Below are positions 12,085-17,648 of a stretch of DNA of 20,789 nucleotides, in pieces. The stretch covers positions 1-20,789 of IMG/VR virus record IMGVR_UViG_3300036770_003938; one strand, given 5' to 3'. Source of the DNA: a virus. A program made the position numbers and the translations under genes. The notes beneath the pieces were generated by a model, which was not told where the DNA came from, searched no databases, and saw only the letters and a list, made by a program, of their open reading frames with translations. Position 1 is the stretch's first letter, and the number at the start of each line of letters is the position of its first letter.

Positions 12085-12281
12085 TCACCGAAACAGAGTT
12101 GAAATGGATTCGTATGGCTATGGGCACAGATATGTCACCCATGCAGATGGCCAAGACCTATCGTGTGATCGCACAGATCTTCCAAAAAGCCTCTGACCGA
12201 ATCGAAATGAATTTGGTTGACAAAGTGGACGATCGGTTGTATAATACTAATACTGAGACAAAGGAGCGACGTTATGCCTAA
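12081..12281 (+). CDS. small protein whose C-terminus is encoded by a promoter
   Basis: 66 residues, ATGA-coupled to 11821. The first part (ETELKWIRMAMGTDMSPMQM then AKTYRVIAQIF) has a weak helix-turn-helix look. From about residue 44, the coding sequence runs through the whole promoter (12217-12245), leader and GGAGCGA site of the next gene and stops 8 bases inside it. The tail DKVDDRLYNTNTETKERRYA is therefore a translated regulatory cassette, unlikely to have been selected as protein. The original gene may have been shorter. Confidence 0.65.
   Translation: MITETELKWIRMAMGTDMSPMQMAKTYRVIAQIFQKASDRIEMNLVDKVDDRLYNTNTETKERRYA
12217..12245 (+). promoter_or_regulatory. early sigma70 promoter inside a coding region
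   Basis: Perfect TTGACA (12217-12222), 17 bp, TATAAT (12240-12245), followed by ACTAATACTGAGAC and AAAGGAGCGA. It lies wholly within the 12081 coding sequence. Confidence 0.85.
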
Positions 12282-12903
12282 TTGGTGTTCTAACTACATA
12301 TCCGTGCGTGGCACGAACTCTGCAGAGATCAAGCGTTTGGCAGATGCATTTGATGCCGGTGAACTCTGCAATGCGGTGATCCCCTGTCCAGAAGATCTGC
12401 AGATCACTGCTGGTCGTGTAGGGGATGACAACAACCCCGAGCAGATTGAGCTCGAGCGTAAGACCAAAGAGAACCTAGAGAAGTATGGTGTGGCTAACTG
12501 GTATGACTTCCAGACTAGCCGTTGGGGCACCAAATGGGACATTTCGGTGCATTCAGAGTGTGAGCGTAGCGAGGACGGACTCAGTTTCGAAGGTCACTTT
12601 GACACTGCTTGGTCGCCGCCCATGGGTGTTGTTGAGGAGTTGGTTGAGCGTGGATTCGAAGTCACTCTTTACTACTACGAGCCAGGCATGGCCTATGTAG
12701 GCAAGTATGAAGATGGCTGTGATGACTACTATGATCTCAGCGGTTTGGATTCGTCTACAGTGATCGCAGCCATTGGCAACGAATTGGATGACTTCTTTGG
12801 TATCTCAGAGTCTATGGCTGAATACGAAGCAGAGAACGCTGAGGAAGAGCTCACAGAGTGGCTCAAAGATGGCGCTGAGAAGCGTGAGCTGAAGACTGTA
12901 TGA
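12274..12903 (+). CDS. Api92/DUF1281-like protein (YubB ferredoxin-like domain)
   Basis: 209 residues from ATG 12274 (AAAGGAGCGACGTT upstream; the TTG at 12217 is the -35 box). Starts MPNWCSNYISVRG and contains PCPEDL, NWYDFQTSRWGTKWDI, a FDTAWSPPMG stretch, then FEVTLYYYEPGMAYVGKYED. These are the hallmarks of the Api92-like/DUF1281 family, a ferredoxin-like fold found in phages, plasmids and mobile elements. Function unknown; the family occurs on conjugative plasmids as YubB. The C-terminal 40 residues are a charged acidic helix. The TGA overlaps ATG 12900. Confidence 0.85.
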   Translation: MPNWCSNYISVRGTNSAEIKRLADAFDAGELCNAVIPCPEDLQITAGRVGDDNNPEQIELERKTKENLEKYGVANWYDFQTSRWGTKWDISVHSECERSEDGLSFEGHFDTAWSPPMGVVEELVERGFEVTLYYYEPGMAYVGKYEDGCDDYYDLSGLDSSTVIAAIGNELDDFFGISESMAEYEAENAEEELTEWLKDGAEKRELKTV

Positions 12904-13190
12904 TGAAGGTAGTCAAGCTCACACGCCAATACAACGGCTACGGATACTTTACACATCGTGTAGAGTTCCGTGGTGCGAACCGGGTCTCTCAGTGGATCCG
13001 AGTCAGAAATTGGTTGTGGGCGCAGTTTGGTGCCAGTGCCGAGCAGAATTTGGCTCGCGCTGTCCACTTCGATGGTACACAGCCCAAATGGGCCTGGGAC
13101 ACAGACAAGGCAGCGATCTATCTAGTTGATGAAGCCTATACCATGTTCCAATTGAAAAAGGAGTTTTGGGAAAATGCCGAGAACCTATAA
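12900..13190 (+). CDS. hypothetical protein
   Basis: 96 residues from the double ATG 12900/12903, overlapping the previous stop. A beta-rich start (KLTRQYNGYGYFTHRVEFRG) is followed by WIRVRNWLWAQFG and a W-A-W-D segment. Several tryptophans and a basic character suggest nucleic-acid or carbohydrate contact, but no family is certain. It resembles a small protein common in T4-like phages. Overlaps 13174. Confidence 0.7.
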   Translation: MMKVVKLTRQYNGYGYFTHRVEFRGANRVSQWIRVRNWLWAQFGASAEQNLARAVHFDGTQPKWAWDTDKAAIYLVDEAYTMFQLKKEFWENAENL

Positions 13191-13368
13191 GTTCCAATTC
13201 GAAGTGATCTGCGCCAACGATTCAGCACAGCCCGATCTAGGTGAAGTAGAACGTTTGATTGATATCAGCATGCAGGAGCTGGTCTTTGACGATCGTTTCG
13301 TGACCGCTCTAGACGAAGACACCGCAGTGACCATCCGTGTGTCACAGATTGGAGGAACGAACGGTTGA
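13174..13368 (+). CDS. small hypothetical protein
   Basis: 64 residues, ATG 13174 inside the end of the previous gene; AAAAAGGAG lies about 10 bases upstream. Alpha/beta pattern: a strand (TYKFQFEVIC), a helix around LGEVERLIDISMQEL, then VTIRVSQI. Its TGA stop is part of the -35 box of the next promoter. No function recognised. Confidence 0.65.
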   Translation: MPRTYKFQFEVICANDSAQPDLGEVERLIDISMQELVFDDRFVTALDEDTAVTIRVSQIGGTNG

Positions 13369-13393
13369 CAGATTGACACAGAGGCAGTATACT
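13365..13393 (+). promoter_or_regulatory. sigma70 promoter for the 13461 gene
   Basis: TTGACA (13365-13370), 17 bp, TATACT (13388-13393). The leader is long and differs from the GGAGCGA cassettes. Confidence 0.85.
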
Positions 13394-13399
13394 AAGAAC

Positions 13400-13419
13400 A
13401 ATGGGGAATAGGCTCCATT
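13400..13419 (+). promoter_or_regulatory. 5'-terminal mRNA hairpin of the 13461 gene
   Basis: AATGGGG pairs with CTCCATT (one G-U), loop AATAGG. It begins at about the predicted transcription start, like the hairpin at 5228. Confidence 0.55.
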
Positions 13420-13460
13420 ACGAAACAGGCAACTTTTAAGGCAAATTAGGAGATAGTAAA

Positions 13461-13775
13461 ATGGCAACAGATAAGAAATTCGCAGTAGCAGGTGTAAGCA
13501 CCCAGAACGGTAAGACCAAGGTGCGTTTCGCTAACGACTCGACCCGCATCAAGATCCTGGTCAAGAACGGACACACGGACATCGAGCTGATCGATCTTCC
13601 CCGTGAGATGACCAAAGCTGAGATCGCACAGTACATGCATGAACAAGACTTCGCCAAAGGCCGAGTACATGTCATGGATGCTATCAAAGATCTAGCTAAG
13701 AAGAATAAGGTTGCTGTGAAGCAATCCAAGGCACAGACCCTCGAGGAGGTTCTGGCCACTCCCGCCCTAGTGTGA
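13461..13775 (+). CDS. conserved T4-like phage protein, probably highly expressed
   Basis: 104 residues with TTAGGAGATAG (not GGAGCGA) before ATG 13461. It begins KFAVAGVSTQNGKTKVRFAN, then R-IKILVKNGHTDIELIDLP and REMTKAEIA, a pattern I associate with a small conserved protein of T4-like phages, especially marine ones. Basic in the second half. Like 5275, it has a 5'-terminal hairpin, a 3' UTR with an anti-RBS stem-loop and a strong terminator, and is monocistronic. Function unknown; nucleic-acid binding is possible. Confidence 0.8.
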   Translation: MATDKKFAVAGVSTQNGKTKVRFANDSTRIKILVKNGHTDIELIDLPREMTKAEIAQYMHEQDFAKGRVHVMDAIKDLAKKNKVAVKQSKAQTLEEVLATPALV

Positions 13776-13838
13776 AGACCGACTCGCTCCCGGTTTAGGG
13801 TGGTTTCAGGGGCTGCTGTAATGGCAGCTCCTTTTTTT
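13773..13838 (+). ncRNA. candidate 3'UTR-derived regulatory RNA B
   Basis: TGAAGACC (13773-13780, G13777 bulged) pairs with GGTTTCA (13802-13808). The loop (13781-13801) begins GACTCGCTCCCGG, differing from the loop of RNA A at one base. TCGCTCC (13784-13790) is complementary to GGAGCGA. The terminator follows at once. The stem base uses the stop codon of 13461, so translation could affect its folding. Confidence 0.5.
13809..13838 (+). terminator. strong intrinsic terminator after the 13461 gene
   Basis: Stem GGGGCTGC/GCAGCTCC (13809-13816 with 13824-13831, one G-U), loop TGTAATG, then seven T. Confidence 0.9.
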
Positions 13839-13857
13839 ATTTCTATTAAATAACGAT

Positions 13858-14229
13858 ATGGAACTTTTGTTAGTGATCGCAGTGGCATTCTTCCTAGGCT
13901 GGAAAGCATCACAGACCTGGCATCTATTCACGTTCAAGCAGATCCTGCAGGATCTCAAAGTCACTAACAGCGACCTGCATCGGTTAGCCCAAGAGCAGGG
14001 CATAGAGATAGAGCAGCCCGAAGAAGAGGATCCCAACAGCCATCTACCCGAGCTAGAAGTCAAGATAGAACAGCACCCTGAGGGCCTGTTTGCTTACCGT
14101 AAAGCAGATGGTTTCTTTATCGCACAGGGCAAAGACCGTGAAGCACTGATGCAGAACCTAGTCAATAACCTTACCAATGTCAGGGTCATCGTGGCCAAAG
14201 AGGACGGAGCGGATCTCATAAGCTCCTAG
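13858..14229 (+). CDS. membrane-anchored phage protein
   Basis: 123 residues. One N-terminal membrane anchor (MELLLVIAVAFFLGWKASQ), then a charged region, acidic around residues 49-60 and rich in E and H, and a compact C-terminal part (LFAYRKADGFFIAQGKDREA, then NVRVIVAK). This resembles a conserved T4-like phage protein with an anchor followed by a small alpha/beta domain. There is no Shine-Dalgarno; ATTAAATA lies 5 bases before the ATG, like a late promoter giving a leaderless mRNA, and a strong terminator precedes it. The early gene next door has its own promoter. Confidence 0.7.
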   Translation: MELLLVIAVAFFLGWKASQTWHLFTFKQILQDLKVTNSDLHRLAQEQGIEIEQPEEEDPNSHLPELEVKIEQHPEGLFAYRKADGFFIAQGKDREALMQNLVNNLTNVRVIVAKEDGADLISS

Positions 14230-14234
14230 ATTGG

Positions 14235-14263
14235 TTGACAATTTGGCTGCTTGAACTTACAAT
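14235..14263 (+). promoter_or_regulatory. early sigma70 promoter for the 14287 gene
   Basis: TTGACA (14235-14240), 17 bp, TACAAT (14258-14263), then a short leader with GCATAGT and AAGGAGC. Confidence 0.85.
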
Positions 14264-14286
14264 AGAAGCATAGTAAGGAGCAAGAG

Positions 14287-14688
14287 ATGAAGATCACAGA
14301 CTACAGCCGCAAACGGATCATGGAGTCAGCGGCCTACTGGGAAGTGCCCCGAGACTACTTCGAACCGCTCTACAACTATCTGGTCTTTGCATTCCATCCA
14401 GGCGGATTCTGGCGGGCAGCATTGGCCAACGATTTCGTCATGGCCATGCAGCACAGCCATCCCAACAACTCGATCCCCCGTCTGAAGAACACCGCAGGCT
14501 GGATCCGTGACACCTTTCCCGATCAGGCCGTAGGCAGCTACGACAGTGTAGATCGTTGGTGCCAATCTACGCCAGAAGATGATCGCAGAAAGACCCTAGA
14601 GTCTGTAGGGTTGATCTACACAGAAAAGCAGGAAGTCGAGATGGTCCTGCGAGGTATCGCAGTAAAACCCGATCCTGTTCTGTGGTAG
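14287..14688 (+). CDS. conserved phage protein
   Basis: 133 residues, AAGGAGCAAGAG before ATG 14287. The block YFEPLYNYLVFAFHPGGFW, then ALANDF-AMQHSHP-NSIP and GWIRDTFP, matches a recurrent hypothetical protein of tailed phages (NYLV.GFHPG.F...LANDF). Probably globular and mainly helical. No catalytic motif or known role. A new promoter starts 7 bases after its stop. Confidence 0.85.
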   Translation: MKITDYSRKRIMESAAYWEVPRDYFEPLYNYLVFAFHPGGFWRAALANDFVMAMQHSHPNNSIPRLKNTAGWIRDTFPDQAVGSYDSVDRWCQSTPEDDRRKTLESVGLIYTEKQEVEMVLRGIAVKPDPVLW

Positions 14689-14695
14689 CGTTTGG

Positions 14696-14735
14696 TTGAC
14701 AGTTTGGATGCCTTTTGCTATACTAGAGTCATAGT
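14696..14735 (+). promoter_or_regulatory. early sigma70 promoter with operator-like dyad
   Basis: TTGACA (14696-14701), 17 bp, TATACT (14719-14724), extended -10 TGC; ACTA-GAGTCA-TAGT dyad (14722-14735). Drives 14754. Confidence 0.85.
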
Positions 14736-14753
14736 TAAACAAAAGGAGCCAAA

Positions 14754-14996
14754 ATGTTTGTACAAGCACTAGCAACTAAAGCCCGCGCAAAACTAGTTAA
14801 AAACGCCAAGCTAAAAACCCTGCGCCTAGTAGTGGCATTTAACGTCTACGAGCAAAATAGCAAGGGAGAGTATAAGTTCCCTGTGAGCAAAAAATGCGAC
14901 TATGTTAGTGGGGACTTACAACCCGAAGATGTGCTTGCGGCTGTTGCTAACGCTAAAGCACAATTACGCACAAACAACATCGAGTTTGTAGTATAA
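14754..14996 (+). CDS. hypothetical basic protein
   Basis: 80 residues, AAAAGGAGCC before ATG 14754. Basic (many K) with a helical N-terminus (ALATKARAKLVKNAKL) and a beta segment (LRLVVAFNVYEQNS). It ends just before an intrinsic terminator. No family recognised; single-gene transcript. Confidence 0.7.
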   Translation: MFVQALATKARAKLVKNAKLKTLRLVVAFNVYEQNSKGEYKFPVSKKCDYVSGDLQPEDVLAAVANAKAQLRTNNIEFVV

Positions 14997-15001
14997 CCCT
15001 G

Positions 15002-15024
15002 GGCCCGCAAGGGCCTTTTATTTT
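15002..15024 (+). terminator. intrinsic terminator
   Basis: Stem GGCCC/GGGCC with a GCAA loop, followed by TTTTATTTT. It lies directly before the next promoter. Confidence 0.8.
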
Positions 15025-15026
15025 GG

Positions 15027-15067
15027 TTGACAGTTTGGGCAAACTATAGTATACTGTTTATAACAGT
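15027..15067 (+). promoter_or_regulatory. early sigma70 promoter with dyad at the start site
   Basis: TTGACA (15027-15032), 17 bp, TATACT (15050-15055). ACTGTT-TAT-AACAGT (15053-15067) is a perfect inverted repeat over the -10 box and start site. Drives 15088. Confidence 0.85.
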
Positions 15068-15087
15068 TCAACTACAAGGAGTCAAAT

Positions 15088-15222
15088 ATGTACTATGTCA
15101 AACACCAAGACCAAGGCTGTCAATGCGTTGCTTGCTTTACCATGTGGGAGAGTGCTAACAACTTCCTACAACTTTGCCATCAACAAGGTCGCAGTGCCTA
15201 CATCACAAAGACCCTCCGCTAA
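15088..15222 (+). CDS. cysteine-rich microprotein
   Basis: 44 residues with CAAGGAGTC before ATG 15088, own promoter and own terminator. MYYVKHQDQGCQCVACFTMW has three clustered cysteines (C11, C13, C16) and a fourth is at 30, possibly a metal site. The tail (SAYITKTLR) is conserved-looking. Single-gene transcript. Function unknown. Confidence 0.75.
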   Translation: MYYVKHQDQGCQCVACFTMWESANNFLQLCHQQGRSAYITKTLR

Positions 15223-15230
15223 GGCGGGTT
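15213..15230 (+). terminator. intrinsic terminator overlapping a stop codon
   Basis: TCCGC/GCGGG stem (one U-G pair) with a TAAG loop, then TTTTT; the TAA stop of 15088 forms part of the loop. Confidence 0.6.
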
Positions 15231-15243
15231 TTTGTCATTTTGG

Positions 15244-15272
15244 TTGACAGTTTGGTAGCCCAGTGCTATACT
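15244..15272 (+). promoter_or_regulatory. early sigma70 promoter (leaderless)
   Basis: TTGACA (15244-15249), 17 bp, TATACT (15267-15272), extended -10 TGC. The ATG begins 7 bases after the -10 box. Confidence 0.85.
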
Positions 15273-15278
15273 AAGAAC

Positions 15279-15503
15279 ATGATGAACTTGAACACACTTA
15301 AATGGCTAGGCACTGGGTTTACTATCCTGGGCGCTGCACTAACAAGCCTGGGCAATTGGGATCCCCTAAACGTCCTAGCATTCAACCTAGGCGCGATATT
15401 TTGGCTGTGGGCCTCTATACGTATGCGCGAAGCATCGTTGATAACTGTGAACGCTGTGCTATTGACAATCTATGTGTTTGGCAGTATACTAAGACTAAGT
15501 TAA
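15279..15503 (+). CDS. small multi-span membrane protein (leaderless)
   Basis: 74 residues from ATG ATG 15279/15282, located at the predicted transcription start without a Shine-Dalgarno, as for 1582. Three hydrophobic segments (about 8-24, 28-46 and 52-70) are joined by short loops (SLGNWDPLNV; RMREASL). The layout resembles small phage proteins of the SWEET/PnuC-like or DUF6552 kind, from memory only. The 3' end carries the promoter for 15520 (TTGACA at 15462). Confidence 0.7.
   Translation: MMNLNTLKWLGTGFTILGAALTSLGNWDPLNVLAFNLGAIFWLWASIRMREASLITVNAVLLTIYVFGSILRLS
15462..15490 (+). promoter_or_regulatory. early sigma70 promoter inside a coding region
   Basis: TTGACA (15462-15467), 17 bp, TATACT (15485-15490), within the end of 15279. 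Drives 15520 and probably 15701 and 15876. Confidence 0.75.
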
Positions 15504-15519
15504 CAAAGAAAGGCAACAA

Positions 15520-15699
15520 ATGGACAAGAAACTTGGAGCAGTTGGTGGTGTGTTCATCCTGGGCGGTTTCCTACTGATGTTTGGTGCAGTGGGCGGCATG
15601 GACGACCCTAGTAAAGCGGACATGTTCTGGGCACAGGTGGCCACAGCAGCCGTAGGCGCTATGTGGGCCTATGTTGGTGTTCGATTGATCCGGGACTGA
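15520..15699 (+). CDS. two-span membrane microprotein
   Basis: 59 residues from ATG 15520, with AAGAAAGG 6 bases upstream. Two hydrophobic, glycine-rich segments (about 5-26 and 38-53) flank a polar loop (MDDPSKAD). The C-terminus is basic (RLIRD), typical of a small inner-membrane protein. Common in T4-like phages as an uncharacterised protein; holin-like by topology only. Followed within 1 base by ATG 15701. Confidence 0.75.
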   Translation: MDKKLGAVGGVFILGGFLLMFGAVGGMDDPSKADMFWAQVATAAVGAMWAYVGVRLIRD

Positions 15700-15700
15700 T

Positions 15701-15910
15701 ATGACTATCACTCTCACAGGACTCACACCCAGGCAGCGTTTGATCGCGGACCTGCTATGGCACACGGATGATCCCCAGGAAGTGGCTAGGCTCTGCAGCC
15801 TAGACAGCGATGCCCGCATAGTCTACGATCTAATCGTGGCCGCAGAACTAGACTCTGTCACAGAGGTAAGCGCAGATGTTAAAGATCTTATTAGCCGTTG
15901 CAGCCGTTAG
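15701..15910 (+). CDS. small conserved phage protein ('LTPRQRLIADLLW' type)
   Basis: 69 residues. GLTPRQRLIADLLWHTDDPQ followed by an acidic helical tail (VYDLIVAAELD) matches a small hypothetical protein seen in many tailed phages. It looks like a single helical domain, possibly protein- or nucleic-acid-binding. It overlaps the lipoprotein gene 15876 by 35 bases in another frame. No strong Shine-Dalgarno, so probably translated by coupling to 15520. Confidence 0.75.
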   Translation: MTITLTGLTPRQRLIADLLWHTDDPQEVARLCSLDSDARIVYDLIVAAELDSVTEVSADVKDLISRCSR

Positions 15911-16073
15911 CATAGTCACGGGCTGCGCATATCGCGACCCTAGGGACGCACCTTGGGATCCTCCCCCGGGCAGGCAGTTGTTCGAACAGTTGCCAGCATG
16001 GGACGGAGCGGCATCTAAGATCTGTTGTGGACATCTTAGACATTGTGAACCTCACCAATCACCGAGGTGTTGA
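15876..16073 (+). CDS. small lipoprotein
   Basis: 65 residues from ATG 15876 (AGAGGTAAG about 6-10 bases upstream). Lipoprotein signal MLKILLAVAAVSIVTGC with lipobox V-T-G-C17, then a short proline/aspartate-rich segment (YRDPRDAPWDPPPGRQLF) and a cysteine-rich end (CC at 50-51, C57, C65). Probably anchored in the outer or inner membrane with disulfides in the periplasm. Outer-membrane spanin function is possible from size and proline content, but no inner-membrane spanin partner overlaps it. Similar small lipoproteins ending in 'PHQSPRC' occur in related phages, from memory. Confidence 0.75.
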   Translation: MLKILLAVAAVSIVTGCAYRDPRDAPWDPPPGRQLFEQLPAWDGAASKICCGHLRHCEPHQSPRC

Positions 16074-16248
16074 GGTCGGTGGGGTCATGGTGGGGGGTGG
16101 CTGGTTATAGTGTATGTAAGCGTACACTAACTTAGCTAGCGCTAACGCAAACTAGGGGTAGCAAATCACCACCCTGAAACTGTAAGTACTCCACCCAAAT
16201 TTTTTGCACAGCAGAAAAATCACCCCACAGGTACCCTTTTGCTATTTT

Positions 16249-16274
16249 AAAAAAACTGCGCGGCCAGATTTTTT
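16249..16274 (+). terminator. probable bidirectional terminator
   Basis: Seven A, then CTG-CGCGGC-CAG, an A, then six T. The A- and T-tracts extend the stem except for one A-A mismatch. The hairpin works in both directions. Confidence 0.5.
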
Positions 16275-16296
16275 CTACTGTAGACCCATTTGCCCG

Positions 16297-16304
16297 TGTA
16301 AATA
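16297..16304 (+). promoter_or_regulatory. late-promoter-like octamer
   Basis: TGTAAATA, 7 of 8 matches to the T4 late consensus TATAAATA, ending 5 bases before ATG 16310. Confidence 0.5.
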
Positions 16305-16309
16305 GCTGT

Positions 16310-16501
16310 ATGAGCTATACCGCACAAGTTCCCACCTCACTATACACAGATTCAACGGCACGTAATTGGCTCACTGTGCGTAACTGTCTCGTATCGCCTA
16401 CCAAGCTGGGCACACTAGAAATAGTGTTCCATTCTGAATCACAGCAGCTAGAGTTCTTTCTACGTTTCAGCCACTATCAATGCGCACAGTCTACTACCTA
16501 A
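16310..16501 (+). CDS. hypothetical protein, late-type start
   Basis: 63 residues from ATG 16310; no Shine-Dalgarno. Beta-rich with several F/Y residues and two cysteines (C26, C58). No known family. The upstream octamer predicts a leaderless late mRNA. It overlaps 16480 by 22 bases. Confidence 0.55.
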   Translation: MSYTAQVPTSLYTDSTARNWLTVRNCLVSPTKLGTLEIVFHSESQQLEFFLRFSHYQCAQSTT

Positions 16502-16734
16502 CGCATCGTGACTCTGATCGTCGCTTACGCTACTACAGTACACTCGCAGGTGCTCGCATAGCGCAAAGGCAGCGTAATCATCGTCTAGGCTTCCACACAC
16601 GCATAGAGCGCATACAGCTAGATCACTATGAATACGAACGCTGCGTAGACAGTGACGATCAAATAGTAGATGCCACTTGGGTCATAGAAGAAGCAGTCAT
16701 AGATTCTCCAGACCTCACCATAGAAGCACAGTAG
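16480..16734 (+). CDS. hypothetical phage protein
   Basis: 84 residues. TLAGARIAQRQRNHRLGFHT then R-IERIQLD and a C-terminal ATWVIEEAVID: a pattern I associate with small T4-like phage proteins. Strongly basic centre, acidic end. No clear Shine-Dalgarno; probably translated by coupling to 16310. Different base use from the early array (more TAC, CTA and CGC codons). Confidence 0.65.
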   Translation: MRTVYYLTHRDSDRRLRYYSTLAGARIAQRQRNHRLGFHTRIERIQLDHYEYERCVDSDDQIVDATWVIEEAVIDSPDLTIEAQ

Positions 16735-16862
16735 ATCCTAGATCGCTGTGCATCATTAACTACTCTGATAACTCCACGGAAAACCGCTAAAAACCGCGCT
16801 TGCTTCGCAGATCGCTATCGCTCAAAATTTTTGCGCTGCGCTTCGCGTTGAATTGTCCCGCG

Positions 16863-16870
16863 TATAAATA
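16863..16870 (+). promoter_or_regulatory. T4-type late promoter
   Basis: Exact TATAAATA octamer, 7 bases before ATG 16878. The predicted transcript would have almost no leader. Confidence 0.7.
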
Positions 16871-16877
16871 ATTGACT

Positions 16878-17084
16878 ATGGCACAATTTCTATTACCCAA
16901 AGCTCGTAACCTCGTTACAGGACAGTCAGTTAAAACCCAGGATCTTACTGGGCATCGTTTCACGCAGAATCAGCGTCAGTTGGCTGAGATCGCTGCTGAG
17001 GATCTCGCACGTAAGATGACTGAACGCACTGGTGATACCTGGGTAGGCTACACAGAGCTTTACACTCCATCTCAGCGCAGTTAA
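16878..17084 (+). CDS. small phage protein, late gene
   Basis: 68 residues from ATG 16878; the in-frame TTG at 16872 lies between the octamer and ATG. RQLAEIAAEDLARKMTERTG followed by W-VGYTELYTP is a helix plus tail seen in small late proteins of T4-like phages. No Shine-Dalgarno; late octamer directly upstream. Convergent with the GNAT-like gene: the two stop codons are adjacent. Confidence 0.7.
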   Translation: MAQFLLPKARNLVTGQSVKTQDLTGHRFTQNQRQLAEIAAEDLARKMTERTGDTWVGYTELYTPSQRS

Positions 17085-17519
17085 TTACCTGTATAGGTAG
17101 TTGACAGTATCGGGGTTTTCCCTGTAGACTTCCGCACCATTCTTTAGGTGGAATCTGCGGGCCATTTCCGTTTTAGGACTCAGAGTCACGTAGGTCATGA
17201 TCTCGGGCTTTTCCTGCTTGATCTGTGCCTGTGCTTCTTCTATGAGCCTGCGTCCTGCACCCGCAGCATACGACCATATGGTATAGAACACCGCGGTATT
17301 GGCAGTGAGGCTGTCGTTGACTAGATCGTCTACACGCTCGGGTATTCCGGCTAGGAATTTCACGCAGGTCACGGCTAGGGCTTCTCCGTTGTCGTCTTTG
17401 AGCACGAAGATCTCGCTGTGCTGGTTCACACGCTGTTCCGGGGGTATTTCGGGCCGCACTGGATCGTCTTTGATCAACTGGATCAGTTCGTCTTGTAGGT
17501 CTCGGATAGTGTGTAGCAT
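17085..17519 (-). CDS. GNAT-like acetyltransferase
   Basis: 144 residues on the minus strand. After a helical start, beta strands EIFVLKDDNG and AVTCVKFLAG lead to FYTIWSYAAGAGRRLIEEAQ, in which A-G-A-G-R-R-L sits where GNAT proteins bind acetyl-CoA (motif A, Q/RxxGxG/A). The end, YVTLSPKTEMARRFHLKNGA then Y, is the GNAT motif-B region. Conserved relatives are found in T4-like cyanophages and marine phages. Substrate unknown. An AATAAATA octamer on the minus strand (17548-17555) upstream is compatible with late transcription; AGAG precedes ATG. Confidence 0.7.
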   Translation of the reverse strand: MLHTIRDLQDELIQLIKDDPVRPEIPPEQRVNQHSEIFVLKDDNGEALAVTCVKFLAGIPERVDDLVNDSLTANTAVFYTIWSYAAGAGRRLIEEAQAQIKQEKPEIMTYVTLSPKTEMARRFHLKNGAEVYRENPDTVNYLYR

Positions 17520-17547
17520 GTGAATCTCTAGTGGGTTATTATATGCG

Positions 17548-17555
17548 TATTTATT
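17548..17555 (-). promoter_or_regulatory. late-promoter-like octamer for the GNAT-like gene
   Basis: AATAAATA on the minus strand, 7 of 8 matches to TATAAATA, 28 bases before the start codon. Confidence 0.4.
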
Positions 17556-17594
17556 ATCACAGTGAAAAAACCCTGTTTTCCTGGCAGTTTGGCC

Positions 17595-17623
17595 TTGACC
17601 TATTAAATAATTTCGTGTAACAT
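17595..17623 (+). promoter_or_regulatory. possible sigma70 promoter for the BI-1 gene
   Basis: TTGACC (17595-17600), 17 bp, TAACAT (17618-17623), weaker than the early array. Confidence 0.45.
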
Positions 17624-17648
17624 ATTACATCATCTATTCAAGGAGGCA

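Larger units (their letters stand above)
16074..16309. other. non-coding boundary between early and late-type genes
   Basis: It holds a G-rich stretch (16068-16104), two small hairpins (AGTGTA/TACACT 16109-16128; TTAGC/GCTAA 16132-16145), T- and A-runs and the terminator-like hairpin at 16249. Just before ATG 16310 there is a late-promoter-like octamer (TGTAAATA). No coding signal. Likely a transcription boundary. Confidence 0.5.

Noticed and set aside
16068-16104. G-rich tract as a G-quadruplex
   Set aside because: Only two runs of three or more G are well separated; four are needed for a stable three-tier structure.
17101-17130. TTGACA on the + strand inside the GNAT-like gene
   Set aside because: No -10-like sequence at 16-18 bp and no + strand gene after it.
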